DNA from: Gemmatimonadota bacterium
GTDB lineage: Bacteria; Gemmatimonadota; Gemmatimonadetes; Gemmatimonadales; Gemmatimonadaceae
Length of the DNA: 10,536 nt
Assembly (NCBI GenBank): GCA_031127185.1
Contig: JARIET010000075.1
Coordinates: forward strand, 1-10,536
Direction: 5' to 3'
A program made the position numbers and the translations under genes. Shown here piece by piece: positions 1-7,092 of the stretch. The stretch's first letter is position 1; each line of letters opens with the position of its first letter. A model generated the notes under the pieces. It ran no database searches and was not told where the DNA came from. It saw only the letters and a list, made by a program, of their open reading frames with translations.

Positions 1-1590
1 CCGCGCGGCTCCAACGGCATGGCCGTGGCGCCAAAGAACACGGTCAACAAGCGCGCACTCCTGCTCATCAACCCGCACACCTCGTTCTTCTTCCGCGAAG
101 AGCTGCAGATGACGAGTGACGAAGGACTCAACGCGTACGGGGCCGCCACCTGGGGCCAGTTTTTCATCTATCAGGGATTCAATGCCACGGCCGGCTGGAT
201 GCACACCACGAGCGCGGCCGACCGCAGCGACTTCTTCACGCTCAAGGTGAGCGAGAAGGGCGGCAAGTACTTCTATACGGTGGGCAGCGAGGAAAGGCCG
301 CTCGTCGAAAAGAAGATCACGGTGCCGTACAAGACGGCCGACGGCATGGCAACGCGCGAGTTCACCACCTATTTCACCAGCTACGGCCCGGTGGTGCGCA
401 GTGTGGACGGCAAGTGGACCGCCATCCGCATCATGCAGGAGCCGCTCAAGGCGTTGATGCAGAGCTACCAACGCACGAAGGCGAAGAACCTCGCCGAGTT
501 CAACAAGACGATGGAACTCAACACGAACTCGTCGAATGCCACCCTGTTCGCCGACGCCGAGGGCAACATCGCGTACCTGCACGCGAACTTTCTGCCGCAG
601 CGCGACACGCGGTTCGATTGGCGCCAGCCTGTGGACGGCAGCGATCCGGCCACGGAGTGGAAGGGGTTGCTGCCATACGACAAGGCACCGAACGCGGTGA
701 ATCCGAACAGCGGCTGGGTGTACAACGCGAACGATCACCCCTGGGCGGCCGCCGGCCCCGACAGCCCGAAGAAGGAGAACTTCCCCGCGTGGGTGGACAA
801 CGGCAGCGAGTCGCACCGTGGGCGGCACGCCGTGATGGTGCTGCAGAACAAAACCGACTTCACGATCGAAGGGCTGCGCGCTGCGGCGTACGATTCGTAT
901 CTCCCAGGCTTTGAACGGAGCATTCCTGCGCTGATCGCGGCGTACGACGCGGCCCCGGCCGGCCACGCGATCAAGGCGAAGGTGGCCGAGCAGGTGGAAC
1001 TACTGCGGAAATGGGATCTGCGCTTCAGCACCAGTTCGGTGGCCACATCGCTGGCGATTTTCTACGGCACCGAAGCGCAGCGCATCGGCAGCGCCGGGCG
1101 GGGTGGCCGTGGCGGGCGTGGAGGCGCGCCGGCGGAACCCACAGGAGAGCAACTGCTGCAGGCGCTCGCCAACGCCAGCGACAAGCTGGCGGCCGACTTC
1201 GGCAAGTGGAACACGCCGTGGGGCGACATCAATCGCTTCCAGCGCATCACGAACGAGATTGCACCGGCCTTTGACGATACCAAGCCCAGCACTGCGGTCG
1301 GATTCCCGTCGGCCACGTGGGGATCACTCGCCTCGTTCGGTGCGCGCGCCTACCCGAACACCAGGAAGTGGTACGGCACGAGCGGAAACAGCTTCGTCGC
1401 CGTGGTGGAGTTCGGGAAAGACAGCGTCCGCGCGCGAGCGGTGACTGCCGGGGGACTCAACAGCGTCGTAGGGTCGAAGCACTTCAACGACCAGGGCGTG
1501 CGGTATGCCGCCGGCGATCTGCGCGAGGTGTTCTTCTATCCCAACCAGGTCGCCAGGAACACCGAGCGCGTGTACAAACCCGGGCAGTGA
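1..1590 (+). CDS. Penicillin acylase family Ntn hydrolase, beta chain (5' end outside window)
   Basis: Penicillin/acyl-homoserine-lactone acylase family enzyme (N-terminal-nucleophile hydrolase), normally secreted, cleaved from one precursor into alpha and beta chains, and hydrolysing amide bonds of N-acyl substrates. The frame is open from base 1 and begins PRGSNG. The Gly-Ser junction at bases 7-12 matches the autocleavage site, so Ser (codon 10-12) should be the catalytic nucleophile and beta residue 1, with Asn beta-2 after it as usual. Other family signs are NPH with His at beta-23 (the position of the conserved beta His in PvdQ-type acylases), the stretch NATLFADAEGNIAYLHAN, and WVYNANDHPW with Asn at about beta-239/241, where the oxyanion Asn is expected. 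The beta chain is 526 residues, a usual length. An Arg/Gly-rich insert lies at 1096-1128. An internal ATG at 19 is not the true start because it would remove the nucleophile. Substrate cannot be told from sequence. Confidence 0.9.
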   Translation, partial: PRGSNGMAVAPKNTVNKRALLLINPHTSFFFREELQMTSDEGLNAYGAATWGQFFIYQGFNATAGWMHTTSAADRSDFFTLKVSEKGGKYFYTVGSEERPLVEKKITVPYKTADGMATREFTTYFTSYGPVVRSVDGKWTAIRIMQEPLKALMQSYQRTKAKNLAEFNKTMELNTNSSNATLFADAEGNIAYLHANFLPQRDTRFDWRQPVDGSDPATEWKGLLPYDKAPNAVNPNSGWVYNANDHPWAAAGPDSPKKENFPAWVDNGSESHRGRHAVMVLQNKTDFTIEGLRAAAYDSYLPGFERSIPALIAAYDAAPAGHAIKAKVAEQVELLRKWDLRFSTSSVATSLAIFYGTEAQRIGSAGRGGRGGRGGAPAEPTGEQLLQALANASDKLAADFGKWNTPWGDINRFQRITNEIAPAFDDTKPSTAVGFPSATWGSLASFGARAYPNTRKWYGTSGNSFVAVVEFGKDSVRARAVTAGGLNSVVGSKHFNDQGVRYAAGDLREVFFYPNQVARNTERVYKPGQ

Positions 1591-1607
1591 TGGCGGCCGG
1601 TTGGCGC

Positions 1608-1645
1608 AACGGGGGGCGGCGGTCGACACGACGCCGCCCCCCGTT
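1608..1645. terminator. Perfect 14-bp hairpin between convergent genes
   Basis: Bases 1608-1621 (AACGGGGGGCGGCG) are exactly reverse-complementary to 1632-1645, with a 10-base loop. The hairpin sits between the stop of the acylase (1590) and the stop of the oppositely transcribed permease (1651), so it can serve both directions. Neither side has a T-run, so it would be a non-canonical terminator or an mRNA 3'-end stabiliser. The structure is seen directly; the function is inferred from position. Confidence 0.7.
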
Positions 1646-1650
1646 ATGCA

Positions 1651-4347
1651 TCAGTCCGCGCGCATCACGCCGGTGAGATCGGCACGTGCTGCGCGCGCGG
1701 CCGGCAGCCAGCAAGCGATAGCGGCGGTCAGCAGGAGCAGCGCCGGCACAGCCAGGTACGTTGCCATGTCGCCGGGCGTCACCGCGAACAGCAGCGTCTC
1801 GATTGCCCGCGCTGCCAGGCGCGTCAGCACGATCCCCACGAGCACACCGATGCCGGCGAGTCCAAGGCCGTTCCGCACCACGAGCCACTGCACCGTTTGC
1901 CGGCCGGCCCCCAACGCCATGCGGATGCCAATCTCGCGCGTCCGCTGCCGCGCTGCATGCGCCACCACGCCGTAGACACCAACGATCGCGAGTACGACGC
2001 CGACCACTGCAAAGCCGCTGAGCACCACCATCAGGAACCGTGGCCGCGCAAGCGCCGTACTCCGGACGTCCTGCATCGTCCGCATTGACGAGAACGCGAG
2101 CGTGGGGTCCAGTTCGGCCAAGACCCGGCGCACCGGTGCTGCCAGCGAACCGGGTGAGTCGCCGGTGCGCACGGTCAATACCAGCCCCCGCCGCGGCTCC
2201 TGTGCGAGCGGCTCGAAGACCTCAGGGACCGGTGCCTTGGCGAGTGCTTCCTGCCGCTCATTGGCCACAATCCCCACGATCGTGCGCCAGTATGACGAGT
2301 CAGTTGGATTGCGCTCATAAGTAACGCGAACGCCAAGGGGCGTTTCGCCGGGAAAGAACTGCCGGACGAACGCTTCGTTCACGACGACGGCCGGAACGGA
2401 TGTGGCATTGTCGGTTTCGTCCAGAAACCGCCCTGCGATCAGTCGGGTGCCCATCACGGCGTGGTATCCGGCGGTCTGCGTTCGATGCACAACCTGTTCG
2501 TCAGGAGACGCGATTGCACGGCCCTGCGCCGAGATCTGGCTGGTCCAGGACGCCGGCGTCAGTGGAACTTTCGAAGCGAACGCTGCCGCCTGCACACCGG
2601 GGAGCGCGCGCACGCGGCGCTCCAGCTCACCAAAGAACGCTGTCACTTTCGCCGTGCTGTCGTACCGGGACCGCGGGATACTGATGGCCGCGGTGAGAAC
2701 GTTGCGCCCGTCAAATCCAGCATCCACGTGCTGCAACGCCGCGTAGCTTCGCACGAGCAGTCCTGCGCCAACGGTGAGTGTCAGCGCGAGCGCCACTTGA
2801 CCGACCAGCAGAACGTTTCGGACCTGGCGGGCGCGCCGCGAGCCGGTTGCGCCGCGGCCAGCATCCTTGAGGACATCGGCCGGATCCCGGCGTGCCGCCC
2901 ACAGCGCGGGCCCTGCGCCGAAGAGGAGCGCGCTCGCAAGCGTCACCGCGGCGACAAACCCCGTGACATTGAGGCTCACGCCCACATCGCCGATCGGAAG
3001 AAGTTGCGGCGGCTGCAAGGCCACGAGTGCGCGCGTCCCCCACCAGCCGAGCAACAACCCGAGCGCCCCACCCACAACGGCAAGCAGTCCACTCTCCGTC
3101 AACGCCCGGCGCACGAGGTGTCCGCGCCCCGCACCGAGGGCAAGCCGCATCGCGGCTTCGCGCTCGCGGGCCGCTGCGCGAACCACCAGGAGGTTGGCCA
3201 GGTTCGCGCACGCGATGAGGAGGAGAATGGCGACGGCGGCGAACATCACGAGCAAGGGCCGCCGCGTTTCGCCAATCAGGTCGGCATGTAGCGAGCCCAA
3301 CTGGGCGCCCATGACGCGGTTGGTACCTGGATATTCCGACTGCAGTGCGCGCACCACCTCCTGCAACGCCGCGTCCGCCTGTTCAAGAGTCACGCCGGGT
3401 TTAAGCCGCGCGACGGGCCGAACAAAATGCGCACGCCGGAAGGACGTTTGCGCACGGCTCGCCGGGTCCCAGCCGATGTTCGTGAAATACTCCACGTCCA
3501 TCCCCGGCACTCCGACGCCGTCGGGAAGTACGCCGACCACCTCGGCCGGGCGCCCGTCGAGCGTAATGGTACCGCCAACGACGGACGAGTCTCCGCCAAA
3601 CTGCGCCCGCCAGGTTTGTGCCGGAAGCAGCACCAGCGTCCTGCCGACATTCCACGTTTCTGACTCTTGAAAGGTGCGCCCCAGCGTGGCACGCACGCCG
3701 AGTACATCAAAGAAGTTTCCGGTGACGCCGAGCGTGGACACCATCCGCGGTTCGCCGCGACCCGTGAGCGTGGACTGCGTGACGAAGCTGAAGTAGCCAC
3801 CCACGTCTGCGAAGGCGCTTACACGCTCGCGCCAATCGAACATGTTGGCCGGGGCTGCCTCGGCATGCGTCCACTTGAATTCGGGATTCGTCTCCCAGAT
3901 CGAGACAAGCCGGTCCGGCTCCGCATAGGGGAGAGGCCGCAGGATCACCGCACGGACGGCCGAGTAGATGGCTGTGTTCGCACCAATGGCGAGCGCAAGT
4001 GTGAGGACCATGGCGGTGCTGAGCACCGGATTGCGCGCGAGCGAGCGGGCCGCGTGGCGGAGGTCAATCCAGGCTTCGGCAATGCGTTCGCGCAGCATCA
4101 GCGTTTGCTCCCGGTGCTCGGCCGACGCGCGAAGTCGCGCGCGCGCTGCCGTGAGTGACTCGCCGACGTGTAATAAGGCCTGCGCCTGAGCCTCGACCGG
4201 CGGCACGCCGCGGGCGGTCAGGAACGCGATGCGTTCCGCGATGACGGCGTCCAGCTCGACATCGGCGTCGTGCGGCGCCGCCGCCGGCCGGTGGAGCTCG
4301 AGACCAAATATGCGGCGCGCGCCGTAGCGAATGCGCGACCAGCTCAT
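1651..4347 (-). CDS. ADOP-type ABC transporter permease (MacB/FtsX duplicated)
   Basis: Membrane permease of the MacB/FtsX type in the acidobacterial duplicated orphan permease (ADOP) layout, 898 residues. Order: an N-terminal cytoplasmic region (about 1-95, containing LDAVIAERIAFLTARGVPP and the lead-in DLRHAARSLARNP), TM1 at about 111-131, a first extracytoplasmic MacB-like domain (about 140-350), a first FtsX core with three TMs (about 364-388, 418-438, 459-480), then a second copy: TM5 at about 512-535, periplasmic domain 540-765, and TMs at about 772-795, 822-845 and 863-885. The repeated phrase REREAAMRLALGAGRGHLVR / RTREIGIRMALGAGRQTVQW marks the two FtsX cores. No ATPase gene is adjacent, as is usual for ADOPs. 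The start overlaps the PadR stop (ATGA), indicating translational coupling. The transported substrate is unknown; members are often assumed to act in efflux or macromolecule export. Confidence 0.93.
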   Translation of the reverse strand: MSWSRIRYGARRIFGLELHRPAAAPHDADVELDAVIAERIAFLTARGVPPVEAQAQALLHVGESLTAARARLRASAEHREQTLMLRERIAEAWIDLRHAARSLARNPVLSTAMVLTLALAIGANTAIYSAVRAVILRPLPYAEPDRLVSIWETNPEFKWTHAEAAPANMFDWRERVSAFADVGGYFSFVTQSTLTGRGEPRMVSTLGVTGNFFDVLGVRATLGRTFQESETWNVGRTLVLLPAQTWRAQFGGDSSVVGGTITLDGRPAEVVGVLPDGVGVPGMDVEYFTNIGWDPASRAQTSFRRAHFVRPVARLKPGVTLEQADAALQEVVRALQSEYPGTNRVMGAQLGSLHADLIGETRRPLLVMFAAVAILLLIACANLANLLVVRAAAREREAAMRLALGAGRGHLVRRALTESGLLAVVGGALGLLLGWWGTRALVALQPPQLLPIGDVGVSLNVTGFVAAVTLASALLFGAGPALWAARRDPADVLKDAGRGATGSRRARQVRNVLLVGQVALALTLTVGAGLLVRSYAALQHVDAGFDGRNVLTAAISIPRSRYDSTAKVTAFFGELERRVRALPGVQAAAFASKVPLTPASWTSQISAQGRAIASPDEQVVHRTQTAGYHAVMGTRLIAGRFLDETDNATSVPAVVVNEAFVRQFFPGETPLGVRVTYERNPTDSSYWRTIVGIVANERQEALAKAPVPEVFEPLAQEPRRGLVLTVRTGDSPGSLAAPVRRVLAELDPTLAFSSMRTMQDVRSTALARPRFLMVVLSGFAVVGVVLAIVGVYGVVAHAARQRTREIGIRMALGAGRQTVQWLVVRNGLGLAGIGVLVGIVLTRLAARAIETLLFAVTPGDMATYLAVPALLLLTAAIACWLPAARAARADLTGVMRAD

Positions 4348-4691
4348 CGCGTCCCTCGCGCGCTCACGGCAGCGGTGCGTGCATCCAGCACCTCCGTCAG
4401 TGCGGTGACAGACCGACGCAGGACCTCAGTTTCCGTGCGCAGGTGCGCGCGGCCCGCAGCGGTCAGCGAGTAGTAGCGCGCCCGACGGTTGTTCTCCGTC
4501 GTACCCCAGGCTGCCGTCAGCAGACGGCGCTCCTCCATCCGGTGCAACGCCTGCAGGAGGGCGGCATCCTCCACGGGAAACTCGCCGTCAGAGCGTTGCT
4601 CCACCCACTGCGCGATCTCGAAGGCGTGGAGCGGCGTCCACGAAAGCGCCTTGAGAACGAGAATGTCGAGCGTGCCGCGCAGCAGTGCCAT
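4344..4691 (-). CDS. PadR family transcriptional regulator
   Basis: Small winged-helix DNA-binding regulator of 115 residues, typical of the PadR proteins that precede ADOP permeases. The wHTH domain covers about residues 4-80: LRGTLDILVLKAL (helix 1), PLHAFEIAQWVEQ, FPVEDAALLQALHRMEERRLL (recognition region), and the wing ENNRRARYYSLTAAG at 66-80. The tail (81-115) forms the short C-terminal helix expected for dimerisation. The ATG at 4691 is chosen because GGAGG lies 6 bases upstream. The gene leads a two-gene operon with the permease (4-base overlap) and probably represses its own promoter, by analogy with the family. The signal or ligand is unknown. Confidence 0.93.
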   Translation of the reverse strand: MALLRGTLDILVLKALSWTPLHAFEIAQWVEQRSDGEFPVEDAALLQALHRMEERRLLTAAWGTTENNRRARYYSLTAAGRAHLRTETEVLRRSVTALTEVLDARTAAVSARGTR

Positions 4692-4697
4692 GGCGAG

Positions 4698-4702
4698 CCT
4701 CC
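4698..4702 (-). promoter_or_regulatory. Shine-Dalgarno site of the PadR gene
   Basis: On the minus strand GGAGG stands 6 bases before the ATG at 4691. It is one of the few strong ribosome-binding sites in the window, and it fixes the PadR start. Confidence 0.75.
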
Positions 4703-4724
4703 AGGGTGTCGTGTCCCTTTCCCC

Positions 4725-4752
4725 AAGTTACTACCCTAAGACACTACCTCAA
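4725..4752 (-). promoter_or_regulatory. Candidate promoter and operator of the padR-permease operon
   Basis: On the minus strand TTGAGG (4752-4747) and TAACTT (4730-4725) are 16 bases apart and resemble -35 and -10 boxes, predicting a leader of roughly 27 bases before the PadR start. A direct repeat GGTAGT occurs at 4748-4743 and 4735-4730, 13 bases apart. The first copy touches the -35 box and the second the -10 box, a position suitable for a repressor. The -10 match is weak (3 of 6). The motifs are seen; the function is inferred. Confidence 0.4.
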
Positions 4753-4825
4753 CCGAATTGGTTGCATTGGCGCGACCGGGCTCTGTCCGGGAAATGGGGC
4801 TGGACGCGTTGCGTTCGCGCCGTCA

Positions 4826-4848
4826 GGGTGCGACCATGCAGCGCACCC
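4826..4848. repeat. Inverted repeat upstream of osmC
   Basis: GGGTGCG (4826-4832) and CGCACCC (4842-4848) form a perfect 7-bp inverted repeat with a 9-base spacer, ending 25 bases before the osmC start codon. It could be a regulator-binding site or a leader hairpin. A weak TTGCGT/GACCAT promoter pair (4809-4814, 4832-4837) would overlap it. It does not resemble the AT-rich OhrR operator. Confidence 0.35.
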
Positions 4849-4863
4849 ATCAGATACCTATTT

Positions 4864-4867
4864 GGAG
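4864..4867 (+). promoter_or_regulatory. Shine-Dalgarno site of osmC
   Basis: GGAG lies 6 bases before the ATG at 4874. It decides between this start and an upstream in-frame ATG at 4685, which has no ribosome-binding site and would add an arginine- and tryptophan-rich stretch unlike any OsmC N-terminus. Confidence 0.7.
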
Positions 4868-4873
4868 AGCACA

Positions 4874-5296
4874 ATGGATCGTCACGCAGATGCACGCTGG
4901 AACGGAGACCTGAAGAGCGGCAACGGAACCGTCAAGCTCGGGAGTGGGGCGTACGAGGGCCCGTACTCGTTCGTCAGCCGATTTGAGAACGGTACGGAAA
5001 CAAACCCTGAAGAGCTGCTCGGCGCGGCCCACGCGGCCTGTTACTCGATGGCGCTGGGCGCCGGGCTCGGCAAGGCTGGGCATACCGTGAAGAGCATTTC
5101 CACGACGGCCACCGTGCATCTCACGAAAGGCGACGGTGGGTCGTCCATCACGGGCATCTCCCTCGTCACCCGCGGCGATGTGCCGGGTCTCTCGCTCGCC
5201 GAGTTCCAGAAGGCCGCCAACGATACGAAGACCGGTTGCATCATCTCGCGCGCGCTGGCGGCTGTGCCGATGACGGTGGACGCGCAGCTGGTCTGA
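4874..5296 (+). CDS. osmC: OsmC family peroxiredoxin
   Basis: Cytoplasmic thiol peroxidase that reduces organic hydroperoxides; members of the family are often induced by osmotic or oxidative stress. It has 140 residues, the usual length. The two reactive cysteines are present: Cys56 in NPEELLGAAHAACYSMAL (peroxidatic) and Cys122 in KTGCIISRAL (resolving). Arg36 in the SRFENG segment and the Glu46/Glu47 pair match the catalytic Arg/Glu of E. coli OsmC. The N-terminus (ARWNGDLKSGNGTV) aligns with the OsmC start, which supports the ATG at 4874. It is a single gene, divergent from PadR and convergent with the flavin operon, and is probably transcribed alone. The alternative, an Ohr-type paralogue, is less likely because the N-terminal segment is OsmC-like. 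Confidence 0.93.
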   Translation: MDRHADARWNGDLKSGNGTVKLGSGAYEGPYSFVSRFENGTETNPEELLGAAHAACYSMALGAGLGKAGHTVKSISTTATVHLTKGDGGSSITGISLVTRGDVPGLSLAEFQKAANDTKTGCIISRALAAVPMTVDAQLV

Positions 5297-5309
5297 GCAG
5301 CTTTCGGGC

Positions 5310-5339
5310 GGACCCGCGGGGCGTTCAGTCCGCGGGTTC
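5310..5339. terminator. Hairpin between osmC and the flavin operon
   Basis: ACCCGCGG (5312-5319) pairs exactly with CCGCGGGT (5330-5337), and one G-U and one G-C pair extend the stem to 5310/5339. It begins 13 bases after the osmC stop and overlaps the last codons of the convergent RnfD-like gene. There is no T-run, so it is a probable but non-canonical terminator for osmC and possibly for both directions. Confidence 0.5.
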
Positions 5340-6173
5340 TGCCCCGATTGCGCGACGTGCCGCTTCCACCAACTCCACGCGCACCCGGCGGCTCCGGGTC
5401 CGCCGCCAGGCTTCGTTCACATTGGCCGCCAGCACGCCGGCCAACAGAAACCACACCGCGCCGATCAGTTCGAACGCTGCGAAGGCGACCACTGCGGTGA
5501 TGGTGCCGTAGACGAGCTGGTCGCGAGGGCGCCCGGGCGAAGTCGGCGGGTCGGTCACCATGAAGAATGCGAAGTAGAGCGCCGCATTCAGATTCGGAAT
5601 GCGGTAGAGCTCGGCGACACGCGCAGGATCGCCCGCGAACGCCGCCCCAGTGACCAGGGCGAAATACACGCCGAGGAATGCCAGAACTGACGCCGACTTC
5701 CGCACGCGGTCCGTGACGAGCATCCCCGTCGCAAACAGCGCGACGATCTGCCACGGCGGCGCTTCGGAGAGTGCCCCCCACCAACTGTGCCCGGTGTCGA
5801 AAAGATAGAAGGTGATCACCAGCGCGAGCGCCGCGGGATTGAACACATTGGCGCGCGCCGCACGCAGCACGTACTTGCTGACAATCGCGATCGCGCTTGT
5901 CACGGCTGCAGTCCAGGCGGGTTCGTGCGGGCTCAGCACCATGGCCACGATCAACCCGGTCAGCAGCGCTCCGTCGGGCAGCATCCAGCGTCCGGCCCGC
6001 CACCGCAACAGCGGCACATCGATTGCCACAGCCGCCAGCGTGGCGGCAAGAACACCTGGCGCCACGAGTGGCACACCCTCGGCTGCGGCCGCAAGCGCCA
6101 GCAGCAGCGCAAAGCAGATGATGAGCAGTCCCTTGGGACTGCGGAGGTACCGCCTAGCGCGCGACGCGGGCAT
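5325..6173 (-). CDS. RnfD/NqrB-like membrane protein (NQR2_RnfD_RnfE family)
   Basis: Polytopic inner-membrane protein of 282 residues with about nine or ten hydrophobic segments, related to RnfD and NqrB, the membrane subunits that carry electrons across the membrane in Rnf and Na+-NQR complexes. Family signs: DGALLTGLIVAMVLSP (67-82), NVFNPAA (109-115) and FFMVTDPPTSP (203-213), which parallel the DG..L.TGLLLA, FNPA and FMATDPVTSP motifs of RnfD. The SGAT-type motif that carries covalent FMN in RnfD/NqrB is not visible; the loop between the FNPA helix and the next segment reads FDTGHSWWGALSEA. The protein is shorter than typical RnfD (about 350). Its start overlaps the ApbE stop by 20 bases and no Shine-Dalgarno is seen, so it is probably translated by coupling. 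The context implies electron delivery to the FMN-binding protein of the same operon. Exact redox cofactors are unknown. Confidence 0.8.
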   Translation of the reverse strand: MPASRARRYLRSPKGLLIICFALLLALAAAAEGVPLVAPGVLAATLAAVAIDVPLLRWRAGRWMLPDGALLTGLIVAMVLSPHEPAWTAAVTSAIAIVSKYVLRAARANVFNPAALALVITFYLFDTGHSWWGALSEAPPWQIVALFATGMLVTDRVRKSASVLAFLGVYFALVTGAAFAGDPARVAELYRIPNLNAALYFAFFMVTDPPTSPGRPRDQLVYGTITAVVAFAAFELIGAVWFLLAGVLAANVNEAWRRTRSRRVRVELVEAARRAIGAEPAD

Positions 6174-7092
6174 CGATCATCGAGGCGAAGTTCGTCGTGG
6201 CGTGCCGCTGCAGTGTTGCGTCGTACCAGACGCCTGACGCCCCCTGCCGCTCCAGAAATGGCGTACCCCGCTCCGGGCCGAGCACGAAAGCCGCAGTGGC
6301 CAGCGCATCGGCAGCCATTGCCGTGGGGGCGATGACCGTCGCGCTCGCGACTTCGGCGGTGCGAGAACCGCCGCGGGGATCAATCAGGTGATGCCCGCCG
6401 GCTCCGGTTGAGCTGACGCGCTCGTAGTCCCCCGAGGTGCAGATGGCAACGTCGGTGATCTGCAGCACTTCAACCACGTCGTCCCGCTTGCGCGGGTGGC
6501 GGATGCCCACACTCCAGAGGTCTCCTGTGGCATTCCGGCCTGAGAGAAACTGATCTCCGCCGGCGTCAATCGCAAAGTCGCCAAATTCGGCGAGCTCGCG
6601 CGCCGCGAGGTCGGCGGCGAATCCCTTGGCCACGCCACCGAGATCCAGCATCAGCGCGCGATGGAGGGTCGCGGTGCGATTCGCCCGATCGACGGAAATG
6701 TCCTCGAATGTTGGTCCCGTCGCCGCGACGCCAGACGGATGCTCGGCACCCGTGCGGAAGTGACGAGTGAACCCCCGCGCCTCCATTGCCCCGCCAACGG
6801 TCGGATCGAACGCGCCGCCGGATTCCCGAGCCACGGCGACAGCGAACACGAGTAGCTCGAAGAGCACCGAGCTGAGCGGAACAGGGGTTTCCACCGTCGT
6901 GCAGAGTGTGCGCAGCTCACTGCGGGGATCGAATCGTGAGCAGGTGACCTCCACCATTCGAAACCAGTCGGTCGCGCGGCGCATGGCTTCGTCTCGCAGG
7001 GCGCGCCTTTCAGCGGTCTCGCCGTGCCCAACGACCTGAACCGTGACAACCGTGCCCATGGCAGGCACGGTATGGATCGCAACGTCGCTCAC
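6154..7092 (-). CDS. apbE: FAD:protein FMN transferase (ApbE)
   Basis: Mg2+-dependent flavin transferase that moves FMN from FAD onto a threonine of a partner protein. From the GTG at 7092 it has 312 residues. Motifs in order: CSRFDPRSEL (51-60), GGAFDPTVGG (92-101), DLGGVAKGFAAD (150-161), IDAGGD (175-180), TSGDYER (219-225), HLIDP (235-239) and the metal/flavin-side segment ADALAT (261-266). The GTG is chosen because it overlaps the preceding stop as GTGA; an ATG at 7059 (residue 12) is the alternative and would lose the first beta strand. A longer in-frame ORF up to 7242 reads through the upstream gene in another frame and is not credible. No signal peptide or lipobox is visible, unlike most bacterial ApbE proteins. 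The likely acceptor is the upstream SGAT protein. Confidence 0.92.
   Translation of the reverse strand: MSDVAIHTVPAMGTVVTVQVVGHGETAERRALRDEAMRRATDWFRMVEVTCSRFDPRSELRTLCTTVETPVPLSSVLFELLVFAVAVARESGGAFDPTVGGAMEARGFTRHFRTGAEHPSGVAATGPTFEDISVDRANRTATLHRALMLDLGGVAKGFAADLAARELAEFGDFAIDAGGDQFLSGRNATGDLWSVGIRHPRKRDDVVEVLQITDVAICTSGDYERVSSTGAGGHHLIDPRGGSRTAEVASATVIAPTAMAADALATAAFVLGPERGTPFLERQGASGVWYDATLQRHATTNFASMIDARVAR

Noticed and set aside
1096..1128. G-quadruplex in the RGG-coding tract
   Set aside because: G-runs are mostly of two bases with too few runs of three or more, so only a weak two-tetrad fold is possible.
2461..3291. A 276-residue plus-strand ORF inside the permease gene
   Set aside because: It is antisense to a clear ADOP permease, with Arg/His-rich low-quality sequence and no motif.
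4685..4873. N-terminal extension of osmC from an ATG at 4685
   Set aside because: The added sequence is unlike any OsmC, has no ribosome-binding site and runs through the divergent promoter region; GGAG supports the ATG at 4874.
5041..6003. A 320-residue minus-strand ORF overlapping osmC and the RnfD-like gene
   Set aside because: Its product is Arg/Ala-rich with no recognisable motif, and it overlaps two well-supported genes in other frames; it is a high-GC shadow.
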